Source: Clostridium guangxiense
GTDB lineage: Bacteria; Bacillota; Clostridia; Clostridiales; Clostridiaceae
NCBI RefSeq assembly: GCF_021043395.1
Contig: NZ_JAJNKE010000015.1
Coordinates: forward strand, 1 to 64,000
DNA: 64,000 nucleotides
Direction of reading: 5' to 3'
Numbering within the stretch: position 1 is the stretch's first letter; the number at the start of each line of letters is the position of its first letter. Below the pieces are notes generated by a model. That model searched no databases, had not been told where the DNA came from, and was given only the letters and a program-made list of their open reading frames with translations. A program made the position numbers and the translations under genes. Shown here piece by piece: positions 55,095-64,000 of the stretch.

Positions 55095-55123
55095 TTTGTT
55101 CTCCCCCCATGTATTCCTTAAAT

Positions 55124-58100
55124 TTATTCTGCACTCTTAAGTGATTCTACCATATCTATTTTATCAAATCTATTGTACATTGCCAAATTTACAATAATGG
55201 AAAATAACATTGTAAGTAAAATAGAATATACAAAATATATAGGGCTAATTGTTCTCAAAAACATCATCACATCAGTTTCTGCTGTTACAATAACAAAATT
55301 CTGAAGAAATATTCCAAAGAATATACCTACTATACTTCCAATAGCCGTAAGTATTATGTTTTCTCTGTATATATAAGCCGCAAGTTCATTGTTGTAGAAA
55401 CCTAAAAGTTTTATGGTAGCAAGTTCTCTTCTTCTTTCATTTATATTTATATTTGTCAAATTGTATATTACTACAAAGGCAAGAACTCCAGCAGCCGCTA
55501 TTAATATAAGTACAACTGAATTTATACTCTTCATGCTCTTGTTGGAATCAAATTGTACATTATTCTTAAAACTTACTGAACCTACATCTTTAATTTTTGA
55601 TAGAATTTTAGAGGTATTATTTTGTGAATTTGTAGAAGTACTTTTTAGCAGCCCATAAAAGCCATTAAATTTAGCTTTTTCACCTGATATTTTTTTATAG
55701 TACTTAGGACTTACATAAATATAATGTTGTATATAATGTTCTGTCACAGCGGATATTTTAACTTTCATGGTCTTACCATTAACCATTACATCAAAAACAT
55801 CTCCAACCTTTTTTCCTGTAAGTTTCGAAAGCTTTTCTGTAACAATTACCCCATCATCAGAAAGTTCCAGAGCCTTATTTTTTTTGTTAAGTCCTATATA
55901 CTTGTTTAGTTCATCTTTGTTTTCTGGCACAACCATATACGCATCCATATTGCTTGAATTCTTATTTTTTACAGTTACATTTTTAGAATAAGTGAATAAC
56001 TCTGATTTTATGTTCGAATCTTCTTTTAATTCGCTTTTTATTTTTTCTTTTTTTGCGTAATCAATTTCATTTTTTAAATTAGTCTGAATATCATATTTAT
56101 AAATATTAGTGAATTGTTTTTCTACTGCACCTCTTATTCCGCTTTTAAGTTCAAAACCTGTTATCATAAGCCCAGTGCATGCTGCAATTCCTATAACCGT
56201 CATAAAAAGCCTTTGTTTGTATCTAAATATATTCCTTGCTGTAACTTTTCTTGTAAATTTTAATCTATTCCATATAAATGTAATTCTCTCAAGCAATATT
56301 AACTTTCCTGCTTTAGGCGGCTTTGGTCTCATAAGAGATGCTGGAACCTCTCTTAATTCCTCCATTGTTGATGCTACTGCTGCAACTGTAGTGAAAAATA
56401 TGGCTATAATAGATGCTTCAACAGCAAGAATTACATTAAATGGTGTTATAGCCTTTGGTATTGCATAAAGAGAACCATATGCATTAATTATAAGCGGTGG
56501 AAATAATCTAAATCCAAAAGAAATACCTATTAAACTTCCAATCAAGCTTGCTAATAGTGCATATATAAGATAGTGAGATATTATTGTTCCTTTAGAATAT
56601 CCCAAAGCTTTAAAAGTTCCAATTTCTATTCTATTTTCTTGAACCATTCTCGTCATAGTTGTAAGACTTACTAATGCTGCAACAAGAAAAAATATTAAAG
56701 GAAATGCCTTTCCAATATTGTCTATTCTATTGCTGTCCTGTCTATAGCTCTCATAACCAATATTTTGACTTCTTCCAAGCACATAAAAATCGGGACTTTT
56801 AATATCTTTAAGCTTATCCTTATTGTCAGCAATATCTTCTTCAGCATCTTTAAATTTTTTATTTGCTTTAGCTTCTTCTTCCTTTAAATTTTTAGTATTA
56901 TCATCAATTTCTTTTTGTCCGGCTTCAATTTTATTTTTAGCCTCATCAAGCTTTTCCTGACCTTCCTTTTTTGAAGTTTCAAGCTGAGCCTCAGCATTTG
57001 ATATTTTTAGTTTATTTGTTTCAAGCTCTTTTTTTCCTTCTTCTAATTTAGCTTCACCATCATAAATTACTGCTTCATTAGCCGCAATTTGCTGTTTTCC
57101 TTGACTTAATTTGGCTTCGCCTGCATTAAAATTATTTTTAAGCCCTTCAATATCAAAATAACTGCTTATCTGAGACAGTGACCCATCATTTTTTAATGCA
57201 TTATATATATCATCAAAGGTTTTTCCATTTATATCATTTTCATAAATTCTATTTAACACGTTATATTGGTATATATATGCTGTATTAGTGGGGTCGCTTT
57301 CCAGCTGCTTTTTAGCACCTTCAACCTTTTCTTTAATTGCACTATTTATTGAGTTTGCAGCTTGAGCTTTTCCTTCACTTAATTGTGCCTCTCCATAACT
57401 TATCTGCTTTTTAGCTGCTTCAAAACTAACTTTACCATTTTCTATATCTTTTGACTTTAAATTTATTTCCGCCTCTGCGGCTTCAATTTGTTTTTGACCA
57501 TCTGATATTTGCTTTTGTCCATCTGCAATTTTATTATTAAAAAGTGCTTCATTTTTATTAAGCTCATTCTTCCCATTATAGATATTTTGCTGTGCATCTG
57601 AAAGTTTTTTATATCCTTCCTTAAATTGATTATCTGCTTCTTTCTCAGCTTTTTTCAGCTTATCTTCAGCATCTTTTATTTTATTATTTGCGTCATCATA
57701 TACTTCCTTATATCTTTCTTTATTTAATTTCTTTCCAAGGTTTTTAAGGTCCTTTTCTATATAATTGTTAGCTTCCTTATATTCATCATTGTGCATAAGA
57801 CTATTCTTTGTTTCATCTTTATCTGTAGTAACATAAACTTCCGTATAAACTTCACTTTTAAAAACCTCTGGAAGTATATAAATAAATCCCTTTACAGAAC
57901 CATCTCCCACAGAACTAAGCTGCCTTTGAGTTGAAAAATACAGTGGTGATTTTGCCGTTCCTACTATCTTAAATTTATCTTCCTTTAAGCTATCCTTTAT
58001 ATTTGTATCATTTCCAGACTTAATTGTTATTTTATCTCCTATTTTAAATTTATTTTCTTTTAAAAATCTCTCCTCTACAACTACTTCTTTATCATTATTA

Positions 58101-58474
58101 GGTTTTCTTCCGCTAGTTAACAATAATTTATTCATATTATTTTCTGGAAGAGAATTAATATTTACAACAAGAGAATGTTTATTTTTAACTACTATTTCAT
58201 CTATTGATTTTGAACCATAAATATCTTTTATCCCACTTACTTTTTTTATTTCAGATATATTATTTTTTGTTATTCCAAGTGTAGAAATAAGTTTAAAATC
58301 CATAAAATTAGTTTTATCAAAATAGTAATCTCCAGACTTTTTCATATCAGGACTTGTTGCTCTTACCCCTGCGTAAAAAGCCACGCCAACTGCTATAATT
58401 ATAACTATAGATAAAAATCTAGAAAATGTTTTATATATGTCTCTAAATAAGTTTTTTAAAAATGTCTTCTTCAT
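55124..58474 (-). CDS. FtsX-family ABC permease with large coiled-coil domain
   Basis: A 1116-residue membrane protein. N-terminal span (about 18-38), an outside MacB-like domain, then a long Lys/Glu/Ala-rich helical region (about 240-560) with repeats such as EAKLEEGKKELETNK and AEAQLETSKKEGQEKLDEAK, followed by two FtsX permease units (three spans near 600-720, and four more to the end). It partners the ATPase just upstream in LolCDE/MacB-style export or signalling. The ATPase stop lies two bases before its ATG. Confidence 0.88.
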   Translation of the reverse strand: MKKTFLKNLFRDIYKTFSRFLSIVIIIAVGVAFYAGVRATSPDMKKSGDYYFDKTNFMDFKLISTLGITKNNISEIKKVSGIKDIYGSKSIDEIVVKNKHSLVVNINSLPENNMNKLLLTSGRKPNNDKEVVVEERFLKENKFKIGDKITIKSGNDTNIKDSLKEDKFKIVGTAKSPLYFSTQRQLSSVGDGSVKGFIYILPEVFKSEVYTEVYVTTDKDETKNSLMHNDEYKEANNYIEKDLKNLGKKLNKERYKEVYDDANNKIKDAEDKLKKAEKEADNQFKEGYKKLSDAQQNIYNGKNELNKNEALFNNKIADGQKQISDGQKQIEAAEAEINLKSKDIENGKVSFEAAKKQISYGEAQLSEGKAQAANSINSAIKEKVEGAKKQLESDPTNTAYIYQYNVLNRIYENDINGKTFDDIYNALKNDGSLSQISSYFDIEGLKNNFNAGEAKLSQGKQQIAANEAVIYDGEAKLEEGKKELETNKLKISNAEAQLETSKKEGQEKLDEAKNKIEAGQKEIDDNTKNLKEEEAKANKKFKDAEEDIADNKDKLKDIKSPDFYVLGRSQNIGYESYRQDSNRIDNIGKAFPLIFFLVAALVSLTTMTRMVQENRIEIGTFKALGYSKGTIISHYLIYALLASLIGSLIGISFGFRLFPPLIINAYGSLYAIPKAITPFNVILAVEASIIAIFFTTVAAVASTMEELREVPASLMRPKPPKAGKLILLERITFIWNRLKFTRKVTARNIFRYKQRLFMTVIGIAACTGLMITGFELKSGIRGAVEKQFTNIYKYDIQTNLKNEIDYAKKEKIKSELKEDSNIKSELFTYSKNVTVKNKNSSNMDAYMVVPENKDELNKYIGLNKKNKALELSDDGVIVTEKLSKLTGKKVGDVFDVMVNGKTMKVKISAVTEHYIQHYIYVSPKYYKKISGEKAKFNGFYGLLKSTSTNSQNNTSKILSKIKDVGSVSFKNNVQFDSNKSMKSINSVVLILIAAAGVLAFVVIYNLTNININERRRELATIKLLGFYNNELAAYIYRENIILTAIGSIVGIFFGIFLQNFVIVTAETDVMMFLRTISPIYFVYSILLTMLFSIIVNLAMYNRFDKIDMVESLKSAE

Positions 58475-58476
58475 AA

Positions 58477-59181
58477 TTACCACTCAATACTTTCTATAGG
58501 AACTGGATTATGATTCTTCTTTACACTTTCTACTTTTCCACTTTTTACAGTTATTATTTTATCTGCAATTGGAGCTATTGCAGAATTGTGAGTTATAACT
58601 ATTACTGTCATATTGTATTCTCTTGATGTGTCTGAAAGAAGTTTCAATATGGATTTTCCAGTGTTATAATCAAGTGCACCTGTTGGCTCATCACACAAAA
58701 GAAGTTTAGGTTTTTTAGCCAAAGCCCTAGCTATAGATACTCTTTGCTGTTCTCCTCCTGAAAGTTGTGCGGGGAAATTTTTCATTCTATCTTCAAGCCC
58801 AACATTTTTAAGAACTTCTTCAGGCTTAATTGAATCCTTACATATTTCTACTGCTAATTCAACATTTTCAACTGCATTTAAATTTTGAACTAAATTATAA
58901 AATTGAAATACAAAGCCAATATCTTCACGTCTGTATTTTGTGAGCATTTTTTTATTGTATTTGCTTATTTCACTGCCATCCACATGTATGCTTCCACTAG
59001 TAACTTGGTCCATTCCACCTAGAAGATTTAATATTGTGGATTTTCCTGCACCACTAGCGCCAAGTACAATAACAAATTCTCCTCTATCGATTGAAAAAGA
59101 AACATCGTCTACTGCTTTAATTACAACTTCGCCCATAGTATAGGTCTTTTTTACATTCTTTAATTCTATAAAACTATTCAT
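58477..59181 (-). CDS. ABC ATPase, MacB/LolD type
   Basis: A 234-residue ATPase with Walker [10 protein letters not shown], signature LSGGEQQR, Walker [12 protein letters not shown] and switch THN. The GALD block and [16 protein letters not shown] are typical of the group that works with FtsX permeases. It is first gene of the two-gene transporter operon, with GGAGGCGAGAT before the ATG and a perfect palindrome about 20 bases upstream. Confidence 0.93.
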   Translation of the reverse strand: MNSFIELKNVKKTYTMGEVVIKAVDDVSFSIDRGEFVIVLGASGAGKSTILNLLGGMDQVTSGSIHVDGSEISKYNKKMLTKYRREDIGFVFQFYNLVQNLNAVENVELAVEICKDSIKPEEVLKNVGLEDRMKNFPAQLSGGEQQRVSIARALAKKPKLLLCDEPTGALDYNTGKSILKLLSDTSREYNMTVIVITHNSAIAPIADKIITVKSGKVESVKKNHNPVPIESIEW

Positions 59182-59199
59182 ATCTCGCCTCCATCTTGT

Positions 59200-59211
59200 G
59201 AACCATGGTTC
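59200..59211. promoter_or_regulatory. Perfect palindrome GAACCATGGTTC
   Basis: A 12-bp perfect palindrome between the tetR-type gene and the ATPase start, in the 5' untranslated region of the ABC operon. A likely operator for the TetR regulator encoded just upstream, though no second copy was found at the tetR promoter. Confidence 0.45.
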
Positions 59212-59234
59212 TCTTTTAATTGAAATAATAAAGT

Positions 59235-59281
59235 TTTGTTTTAAATAATAAGTATTGATTTTTACACTTATTTAAAACAAA
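59235..59281 (-). terminator. Inverted repeat after tetR
   Basis: TTTGTTTTAAATAATAAGT (59235-59253) pairs, with a 2-base bulge, with ACTTATTTAAAACAAA (59266-59281). It lies about 40 bases past the tetR stop and may end that transcript, or serve as a second regulator site before the ABC operon. Confidence 0.5.
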
Positions 59282-59320
59282 GCGTCTATAAGTACATATA
59301 GATATATTTAAAATAAAAAA

Positions 59321-59923
59321 TTACACCTCCTCACTTTCAACTTTATTTATGATATCACTATAAAAAATTTCAACAAGGTTAAGAATATATTTTCTTACTT
59401 CTTCTCCTTCTTTTTTTTCTTCCACAATTACAGCGACACCTTCTATAAGACTCCAAGAAAGGATATATATAATAAAATTATCTTTAAGCCTTTTTTTATT
59501 TAGTCCTAATTGATATTCTATGTTTTTAGTAACCGTATTAGTTACATAATCCACAAATGTAGTTTTACAATTCTCATATTTAGACCCTAAACTTTTATTT
59601 ATAAGCACTGAAATTTCCACGCTGTTATTCTTCATCATATTAACCATTTTATCAATAAGCCAATAACAAATATTTTCTGTGTTATCATCAAATTTAACTT
59701 TATCAAACTTCTCCAAATATCCTATAAGATCATAATACACGGATCCTATGAGTTTTTCGTATAGATCATCTTTACTTTGAAAATACTTATAAAAATTTCC
59801 TACTGACGTGGATGCATTTCTAACTATATTTCTTATAGACGCTCCTTCATATCCACTTTTGTCAAATTCCTTTAAAGCCTCTTTAAGTATTTTTTCTCTA
59901 ACCTCATCCTTTAAATACTGCAT
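59321..59923 (-). CDS. TetR-family regulator
   Basis: A 200-residue repressor. Helix-turn-helix at about 10-55 (EFDKSGYEGASIRNIVRNAS, SVGNFYKYFQSKDDLYEKLI), then the ligand domain. The start at 59923 follows CGGAGGTTTTCTA. It lies directly upstream of the MacB-like ABC operon on the same strand, its probable target. Own promoter identified. Confidence 0.9.
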   Translation of the reverse strand: MQYLKDEVREKILKEALKEFDKSGYEGASIRNIVRNASTSVGNFYKYFQSKDDLYEKLIGSVYYDLIGYLEKFDKVKFDDNTENICYWLIDKMVNMMKNNSVEISVLINKSLGSKYENCKTTFVDYVTNTVTKNIEYQLGLNKKRLKDNFIIYILSWSLIEGVAVIVEEKKEGEEVRKYILNLVEIFYSDIINKVESEEV

Positions 59924-59947
59924 TAGAAAACCTCCGTTCTCTTTTAT

Positions 59948-59976
59948 ATTGTAACGCACTCAAATCGCAGTGTCAA
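59948..59976 (-). promoter_or_regulatory. Promoter of the tetR gene
   Basis: On the minus strand TTGACA (59971-59976), 17 bases, TACAAT (59948-59953). The spacer contains CACTGCGATTTGAGTG, whose ends CACT/AGTG are symmetric and could be an operator. Confidence 0.75.
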
Positions 59977-60041
59977 TGAATACACAACTTGAAACTTAAA
60001 TCAGTGCACAATTCACAATGAAGTATGAATTGTGAACCGAA

Positions 60042-60890
60042 TTAAATTTTCTTCTTTAATTCCTCAAGTGCTCCAAAGTATCTTTTTGATTTTATATTTG
60101 GAAAAGCCTTAAGAATTCTTCTTTGAAGTATGTGCTTTCTCTCTGTAAGCTTATTGTAGTTGTACCTAAGTTCTCTAATTTCTGCCTTATATTTATTTTT
60201 AACTTCAACTATATTGTTTTCATATTTCTGCTTAAATTCAACTGAATTTTCATTATACCTTTTCTTCAATTCTATCGTATTTCTTGCTATTTCTTCTGCT
60301 AAAGCATCTGACCTATTTTTCATTTTTATTGATACTTCATCGATTTTTCTAATTCTAACATTCAATTTAAGTACAGTTTCAACTGCCGATACAATATCTA
60401 CTATAAAACAAATTATCACTATTATTATAAGTATAATTCCCACTAACTCCGGAATAAAATTTACTAAATCATAAACCAATGGATGTACAATTTTAATGAC
60501 AAAAACACTTGCAATTCCCCAACCCAGCGAAAATTTAAGGCATATGTATCCCTTGAGGTTAAATGGCATATCAGAATAATCCCACCATCTATTATGAAAT
60601 ATCCTTTCTAAAATAAATCCTGTTATATATTCAATAAATGATGTTATAAAAATAGCTCCAATAAATAGCATAATAACATTATTTTTAATGGAACTAAGTA
60701 AGATTATGATAAAAACAACTCCAAAGCCATATATAGGACAAACAGGTCCATTTAAAAAGCCTCTATTTACAAACTTTCCAGTATTTAATGCCGCATATGC
60801 AACTTCAAGACACCATCCCAAGAAAGCATAAATTGCAAAATAAAATATAAAATTATAAAATGACAAATTAAAAATAATTACACTCCTCAT
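60042..60890 (-). CDS. CmpB-family putative membrane protein
   Basis: A 282-residue protein with about five spans in the first 165 residues and a charged coiled coil after (about 190-265, rich in Lys, Glu, Arg). FAIYAFLGWCLEVAYAAL, NRGFLNGPVCPIYGFGVV and YSDMPFNLKGYICLKFSLGW mark the family annotated as 'ABC transporter permease CmpB'; real function is unknown. The start at 60890 follows AAGAGGTGATGC. Confidence 0.82.
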   Translation of the reverse strand: MRSVIIFNLSFYNFIFYFAIYAFLGWCLEVAYAALNTGKFVNRGFLNGPVCPIYGFGVVFIIILLSSIKNNVIMLFIGAIFITSFIEYITGFILERIFHNRWWDYSDMPFNLKGYICLKFSLGWGIASVFVIKIVHPLVYDLVNFIPELVGIILIIIVIICFIVDIVSAVETVLKLNVRIRKIDEVSIKMKNRSDALAEEIARNTIELKKRYNENSVEFKQKYENNIVEVKNKYKAEIRELRYNYNKLTERKHILQRRILKAFPNIKSKRYFGALEELKKKI

Positions 60891-60899
60891 TTGCATCAC

Positions 60900-61492
60900 C
60901 TCTTATATAGTGGAAACATTGCGAAACTTAAACTATTTATGTACCAAAATACCAACCTTCAAAGGATTATAGTGCATATATAGTTTGTATTTGAGCTAGT
61001 TTCACTATAGATAAACAAGCTAAAATATTTAAATTACCAATACCAAATTTATCCTTACAAACTGGAATTTGTCGAGCTGAGTGAAGGGTTTTAATTCGCC
61101 CTGCTCATTAAAAAACTAACTTTTTCACTTATGTGAAAAGTGAAGGGTTTGACATAGCTTTGCTTGTCAAAGGTGAAGGTTTTTGCCACGGCAAAAGGTT
61201 AAGGAATATTTTTCTCCGTTTCTCTACGAAAAATAAATAATTTAAATACGTTAAAGATTTTCCGTAGGAAAACGGAGGAAAATCAACCTTAGCTTTTTAT
61301 TGAAGATAAAAAAGTTCACCTTTTACGTGCACAGCACCGTAAAACCATTCACCTTGCGCATAGAGAAAACCTTAATCTTTTAACAAACGAAGTGAGTTAA
61401 AACCCTTCACTATAGTGCTCGACAAACTGTAATTTAATAGGATACATTTGGTAGCGATAATTTCTATGTTTCAAGTTGCTCATCTATATATC
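60900..61492. repeat. Repeat-rich intergenic region (C, D and small palindromes)
   Basis: No gene. In order: module D (60940-61010), module C inverted (61037-61098), a series of small hairpins (TGACATAGCTTTGCTTGTCA; TTTTTGCCACGGCAAAAG; GATTTTCCGT..GGAAAATC), and module C direct with its tail (61394-61488). Arms of the two C copies face each other, so the whole block can pair back on itself. The same modules stand at the window start. Confidence 0.8.
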
Positions 61493-62314
61493 TTAAAAAT
61501 CAATAGTATCTGGGTCTGGTCCTATTCTTTTGCCAGTATTTAATGTTTCTATTTTTTTCATATCCTCAGCAGATATTTCAAAATTATATAAATCCATATT
61601 TTCTTTTATTCTAGATTTTGTTGAAGATTTAGGAATAGTTATAACTCCCATTTGCAAATCCCATTTTAATGCTATCTGTGAAATTGTCTTTCCATATTTT
61701 GTTGATAATTCTTTCATAAGTGGGATTTCAAATATTTTTCCCTGCATTAATGGTCCCCATGCTTCAAGCTGAATCTTATGTTTCTTACAGAATTCATGTA
61801 CTTCCGTTTGTGGAAACTGTGGATGATATTCAACTTGATTTACTGTTGGTACAATATCACATTCGTTTATAAGCTCTTCTAAATGATGAACTTTAAAATT
61901 ACTTACACCTATAGCCCTTATTCTTCCTTCCTTGTATAGCTTTTCCAATGCCTTCCATGGCTCAGTATTTGATTTTTGTGGCCAATGAATTAAATAAAGA
62001 TCAAGGTAATCTGTTCCTAACTTTCTTAAAGATTCATCAAAAGCGTTTAAAGCTTTATCATAGTCATGTTCAGTATTCCAAAGCTTACTTGTTAAAAATA
62101 TATCTTCTCTTTTAACACTGCTCTCTTTTATAGCTTCTCCAACAGCTTCCTCATTACCATATATAGCAGCTGTATCAATATGCCTATATCCCAATCTTAA
62201 AGCCTCTTTAACTGAACTAACTGCTGTATTTTTATCCTTAATCTTGAAGGTCCCAAAACCAACCCATGGCATCCTTACACCATTATTCAGTACTGTAAAA
62301 CTGTTAATATCCAT
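61493..62314 (-). CDS. Aldo-keto reductase
   Basis: A 273-residue NADPH-dependent reductase of the AKR5 type. Catalytic residues in RHIDTAAIYGNEEAVG (Asp, Tyr), FLTSKLW (Lys), DLYLIHWP (His); the phosphate-binding IPKSSTKSRIKENM is near the end. It reduces aldehydes or ketones; the natural substrate is unknown. The start at 62314 follows GGAGGAAATGGTA. Confidence 0.93.
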   Translation of the reverse strand: MDINSFTVLNNGVRMPWVGFGTFKIKDKNTAVSSVKEALRLGYRHIDTAAIYGNEEAVGEAIKESSVKREDIFLTSKLWNTEHDYDKALNAFDESLRKLGTDYLDLYLIHWPQKSNTEPWKALEKLYKEGRIRAIGVSNFKVHHLEELINECDIVPTVNQVEYHPQFPQTEVHEFCKKHKIQLEAWGPLMQGKIFEIPLMKELSTKYGKTISQIALKWDLQMGVITIPKSSTKSRIKENMDLYNFEISAEDMKKIETLNTGKRIGPDPDTIDF

Positions 62315-62404
62315 TACCATTTCCTCCAATCATAATAAACAATATGCTATCAAATACCCTGCATGGGTATATAATAGCATATTATTGTTATAAAATAAAT
62401 TACA

Positions 62405-63787
62405 TTATTCTAAAATTGAACTCATTTTCCAAATATCAAGAGATTTTACCTTTAAACTTTTTCCTTTTAATGTAGAAACCTTGATATTTTCGCTGTCCTC
62501 CCTAACAGCATATACTCTAGCTGATATAACTTTTTCATCATTTGCAAATACCTCTACAGTAGAATAATCAACAAAAACTTGCAACTTTAATGTATCATAT
62601 TTTCTAGATTTAATATTCCCTTTAACAATAGATTTATGGCATTTATCAGAAATACTAGATTTGCTTCTGTCTATATAAAAGCTTTCAGTATCATATTCAT
62701 ATTTTATAGAGGTCTTTTCCTCTTCATCCTTTGAACTTAATACATCTATTGAAAAGCACATGCCTTCCTCCATTTCTGCCTCAATAATTACTTCAAGTGC
62801 TTTTCCTTTTGTTTTAGGAATTAAGGTTGATTCCAAAACAAAATTTTCATACTTTTCATGTTCTTTTCTTAAAACTTCAAACTCCTTTACAGGCTTAATA
62901 CGCAGCATATTGTCTTTAATTTCTAGTGTCCTTGGAAGACATTGAACACCTGCCCAATCGCCACATTCATCAAATTCTCCTCTTGAATGTTCCGGCATCC
63001 ATGCAATCATTATGCGCCTTCCCGCATTATCAACTAATGAATTGGGGGCATAAAAACCTTCCCACCCACCATAATCTAAAATCCCCTTAAATTCTGGTAT
63101 AAACTTGTATTCACTATTTAATGTTCCAATATAGTATTCGACCTGCCCATCAGGTGAAACAATTAAAACATACTTATCGCCTAATTTAAAAAAGTTAGGA
63201 CATTCCCAAAGAACATCTTCTCCTTCACAAAGTATATTTAGAAACTCCCATTTTTTTAAATCCTGTGATTTATATATTAAAGCACAACCTTTCTTATTAT
63301 GACTGCCACCTAAAACCATAAACCATTTTCCATTTTCATTCCATACAAAAGGATCTCTCCAATGCTTAATCTCAATATCACCATTGATTTTACTTGTCAT
63401 AATAGGATTCTCTTCAGACTTTCTCCATGTAAGCATATTATCTTCGCTTACGGCTGACCACTGCTGCGCTCCTATTTCTGGATTTCTTTCTCCTTCTCCT
63501 ATGCTCGTATAAAAAATTGTAGGCTTTTCTCCGTTAATTACTGCACATCCTGAAAAGCAATGAATTTCTCCTTTGTCTTTAGAAGGATAAAGTGCTATAG
63601 GCAAGTGCTTCCAATGAACTAAATCTTTACTCTTAGCATGTCCCCAATGAATATTTCCCCATTCACTTCCATATGGATTATACTGATAAAAAAGATGATA
63701 TTCACCTTTATAATAAATAACTCCATTAGGATCGTTCATCCAATTTTTTTCCGGCATAAAATGATAAATAGGTCTGTATAAATTCAT
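62405..63787 (-). CDS. GH32 sucrose/sucrose-6-phosphate hydrolase
   Basis: A 460-residue beta-fructosidase. Nucleophile Asp19 in WMNDPNG, transition-state Asp in WRDPFVW, acid/base Glu in LWECPNFF; a C-terminal beta-sandwich domain follows. No signal peptide, so it acts inside on sucrose or its phosphate. The start at 63787 follows CGGAGGAATATAT; the longer frame runs into repeat sequence. No PTS or scr regulator gene is in view, though they might lie beyond the window. Confidence 0.93.
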   Translation of the reverse strand: MNLYRPIYHFMPEKNWMNDPNGVIYYKGEYHLFYQYNPYGSEWGNIHWGHAKSKDLVHWKHLPIALYPSKDKGEIHCFSGCAVINGEKPTIFYTSIGEGERNPEIGAQQWSAVSEDNMLTWRKSEENPIMTSKINGDIEIKHWRDPFVWNENGKWFMVLGGSHNKKGCALIYKSQDLKKWEFLNILCEGEDVLWECPNFFKLGDKYVLIVSPDGQVEYYIGTLNSEYKFIPEFKGILDYGGWEGFYAPNSLVDNAGRRIMIAWMPEHSRGEFDECGDWAGVQCLPRTLEIKDNMLRIKPVKEFEVLRKEHEKYENFVLESTLIPKTKGKALEVIIEAEMEEGMCFSIDVLSSKDEEEKTSIKYEYDTESFYIDRSKSSISDKCHKSIVKGNIKSRKYDTLKLQVFVDYSTVEVFANDEKVISARVYAVREDSENIKVSTLKGKSLKVKSLDIWKMSSILE

Positions 63788-63814
63788 ATATATTCCTCCG
63801 TCACAATTAATATA

Positions 63815-64000
63815 TAGATAGACAACTTGAAAATTTGAAATGCCCAACACCAAATTTATCCTAGAAAACTAGCATTTTACTTAGAGTACAGAGTACAATT
63901 GACAGAGGACAGTGAAGGATGATTTTTCTCCGCTATGCTTCGAAAAATCTTAAACTTAATGCTTGCGCATGGCTTAAAATACAATATTCAGCGCAGCTGA
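63815..64000. repeat. Module C tail (inverted) and hairpin at the window end
   Basis: ATATAGATAGACAACTTGAA (63816-63835) and ACCAAATTTATCCTAGAAAA (63850-63869) are the reverse of the module C tail seen at 28-60 and 61425-61488. GATTTTTCTCCG..CGAAAAATC (63919-63950) is a hairpin of the kind found at 26316-26340. No gene. Confidence 0.7.

Overview
The window is AT-rich, with short gaps, strong AGGAGG-type ribosome binding sites, T-box leaders and many Rho-independent terminators. Gene content (T-box-controlled ilvD, class II Fba, LuxS, PotABCD with a cupin regulator, HD-GYP protein, CD3324-like regulator, VanRS-like system) points to a saccharolytic Clostridium in the strict sense. I cannot name the species. 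No rRNA, tRNA, CRISPR array or prophage was seen.

Layout. 0.3-5.8 kb: maltodextrin-type locus (LacI regulator, binding lipoprotein, two permeases, intracellular GH13 enzyme, no ATPase gene). 5.9-11.3 kb (minus): an extended ECF-like sigma factor co-transcribed with a heterodimeric ABC exporter, then a small HTH protein. 11.6-14.6 kb: luxS, dedA, a membrane-anchored small protein, asd. 15-17.5 kb: decayed accessory stretch (glycosyltransferase with less AT-rich composition, Tn3 transposase remnant, broken SagB-type oxidoreductase). 17.9-21.4 kb: ilvD plus a BASS-family carrier behind a T-box, and back-to-back with it a complete second T-box with no gene behind it. 21.4-25.4 kb: LysR, MFS, AraC and nucleotidyltransferase genes. 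25.6-28.3 kb: ferritin and a CotA-type multicopper oxidase, convergent. 28.5-32.8 kb: XRE-cupin regulator and potABCD, followed by a tandem 63-bp repeat array. 33.4-38.4 kb: small proteins, subtilisin, orphan PTS EIIA-Man next to a LevR remnant, HD-GYP protein. 38.6-44.8 kb: cell-envelope cluster (VanZ, L,D-transpeptidase, putative papain-like peptidase, two tandem sensor kinases of which one lacks its histidine, response regulator, amidase). 45.1-49.9 kb: fba, MATE exporter, HxlR, PutP. 50.6-55.1 kb: two aminotransferases flanking a graveyard (IS110 remnant, beheaded DeoR regulator, internally deleted MurA). 55.1-60.9 kb: FtsX-like ABC transporter with TetR regulator, CmpB-like protein. 61.5-63.8 kb: aldo-keto reductase and GH32 sucrose hydrolase.

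The most unusual feature is the intergenic repeat system. Family A is a modular palindrome whose core is a mini-hairpin (CGAAG, loop, CTTCG). In four unrelated genes (asd, two aminotransferases, the multicopper oxidase) the natural stop codon is the TAA of that core, so the repeat encodes the last residues and the stop; the truncated murA also stops inside a family A module. Family B is a small hairpin with compensatory base changes between copies. It occurs about six times in tandem after potD and singly after putP, the MATE gene and the first aminotransferase, and inside a family A palindrome. Families C and D occupy both ends of the window. The IS110 remnant ends directly against a family A hairpin, which fits the known liking of some IS110-group elements for REP-like palindromes. 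The second notable item is the orphan T-box at 21.1-21.35 kb: its promoter, sensor and terminator are intact, but it faces the 3' end of a lysR gene on the other strand, so read-through would make antisense RNA.
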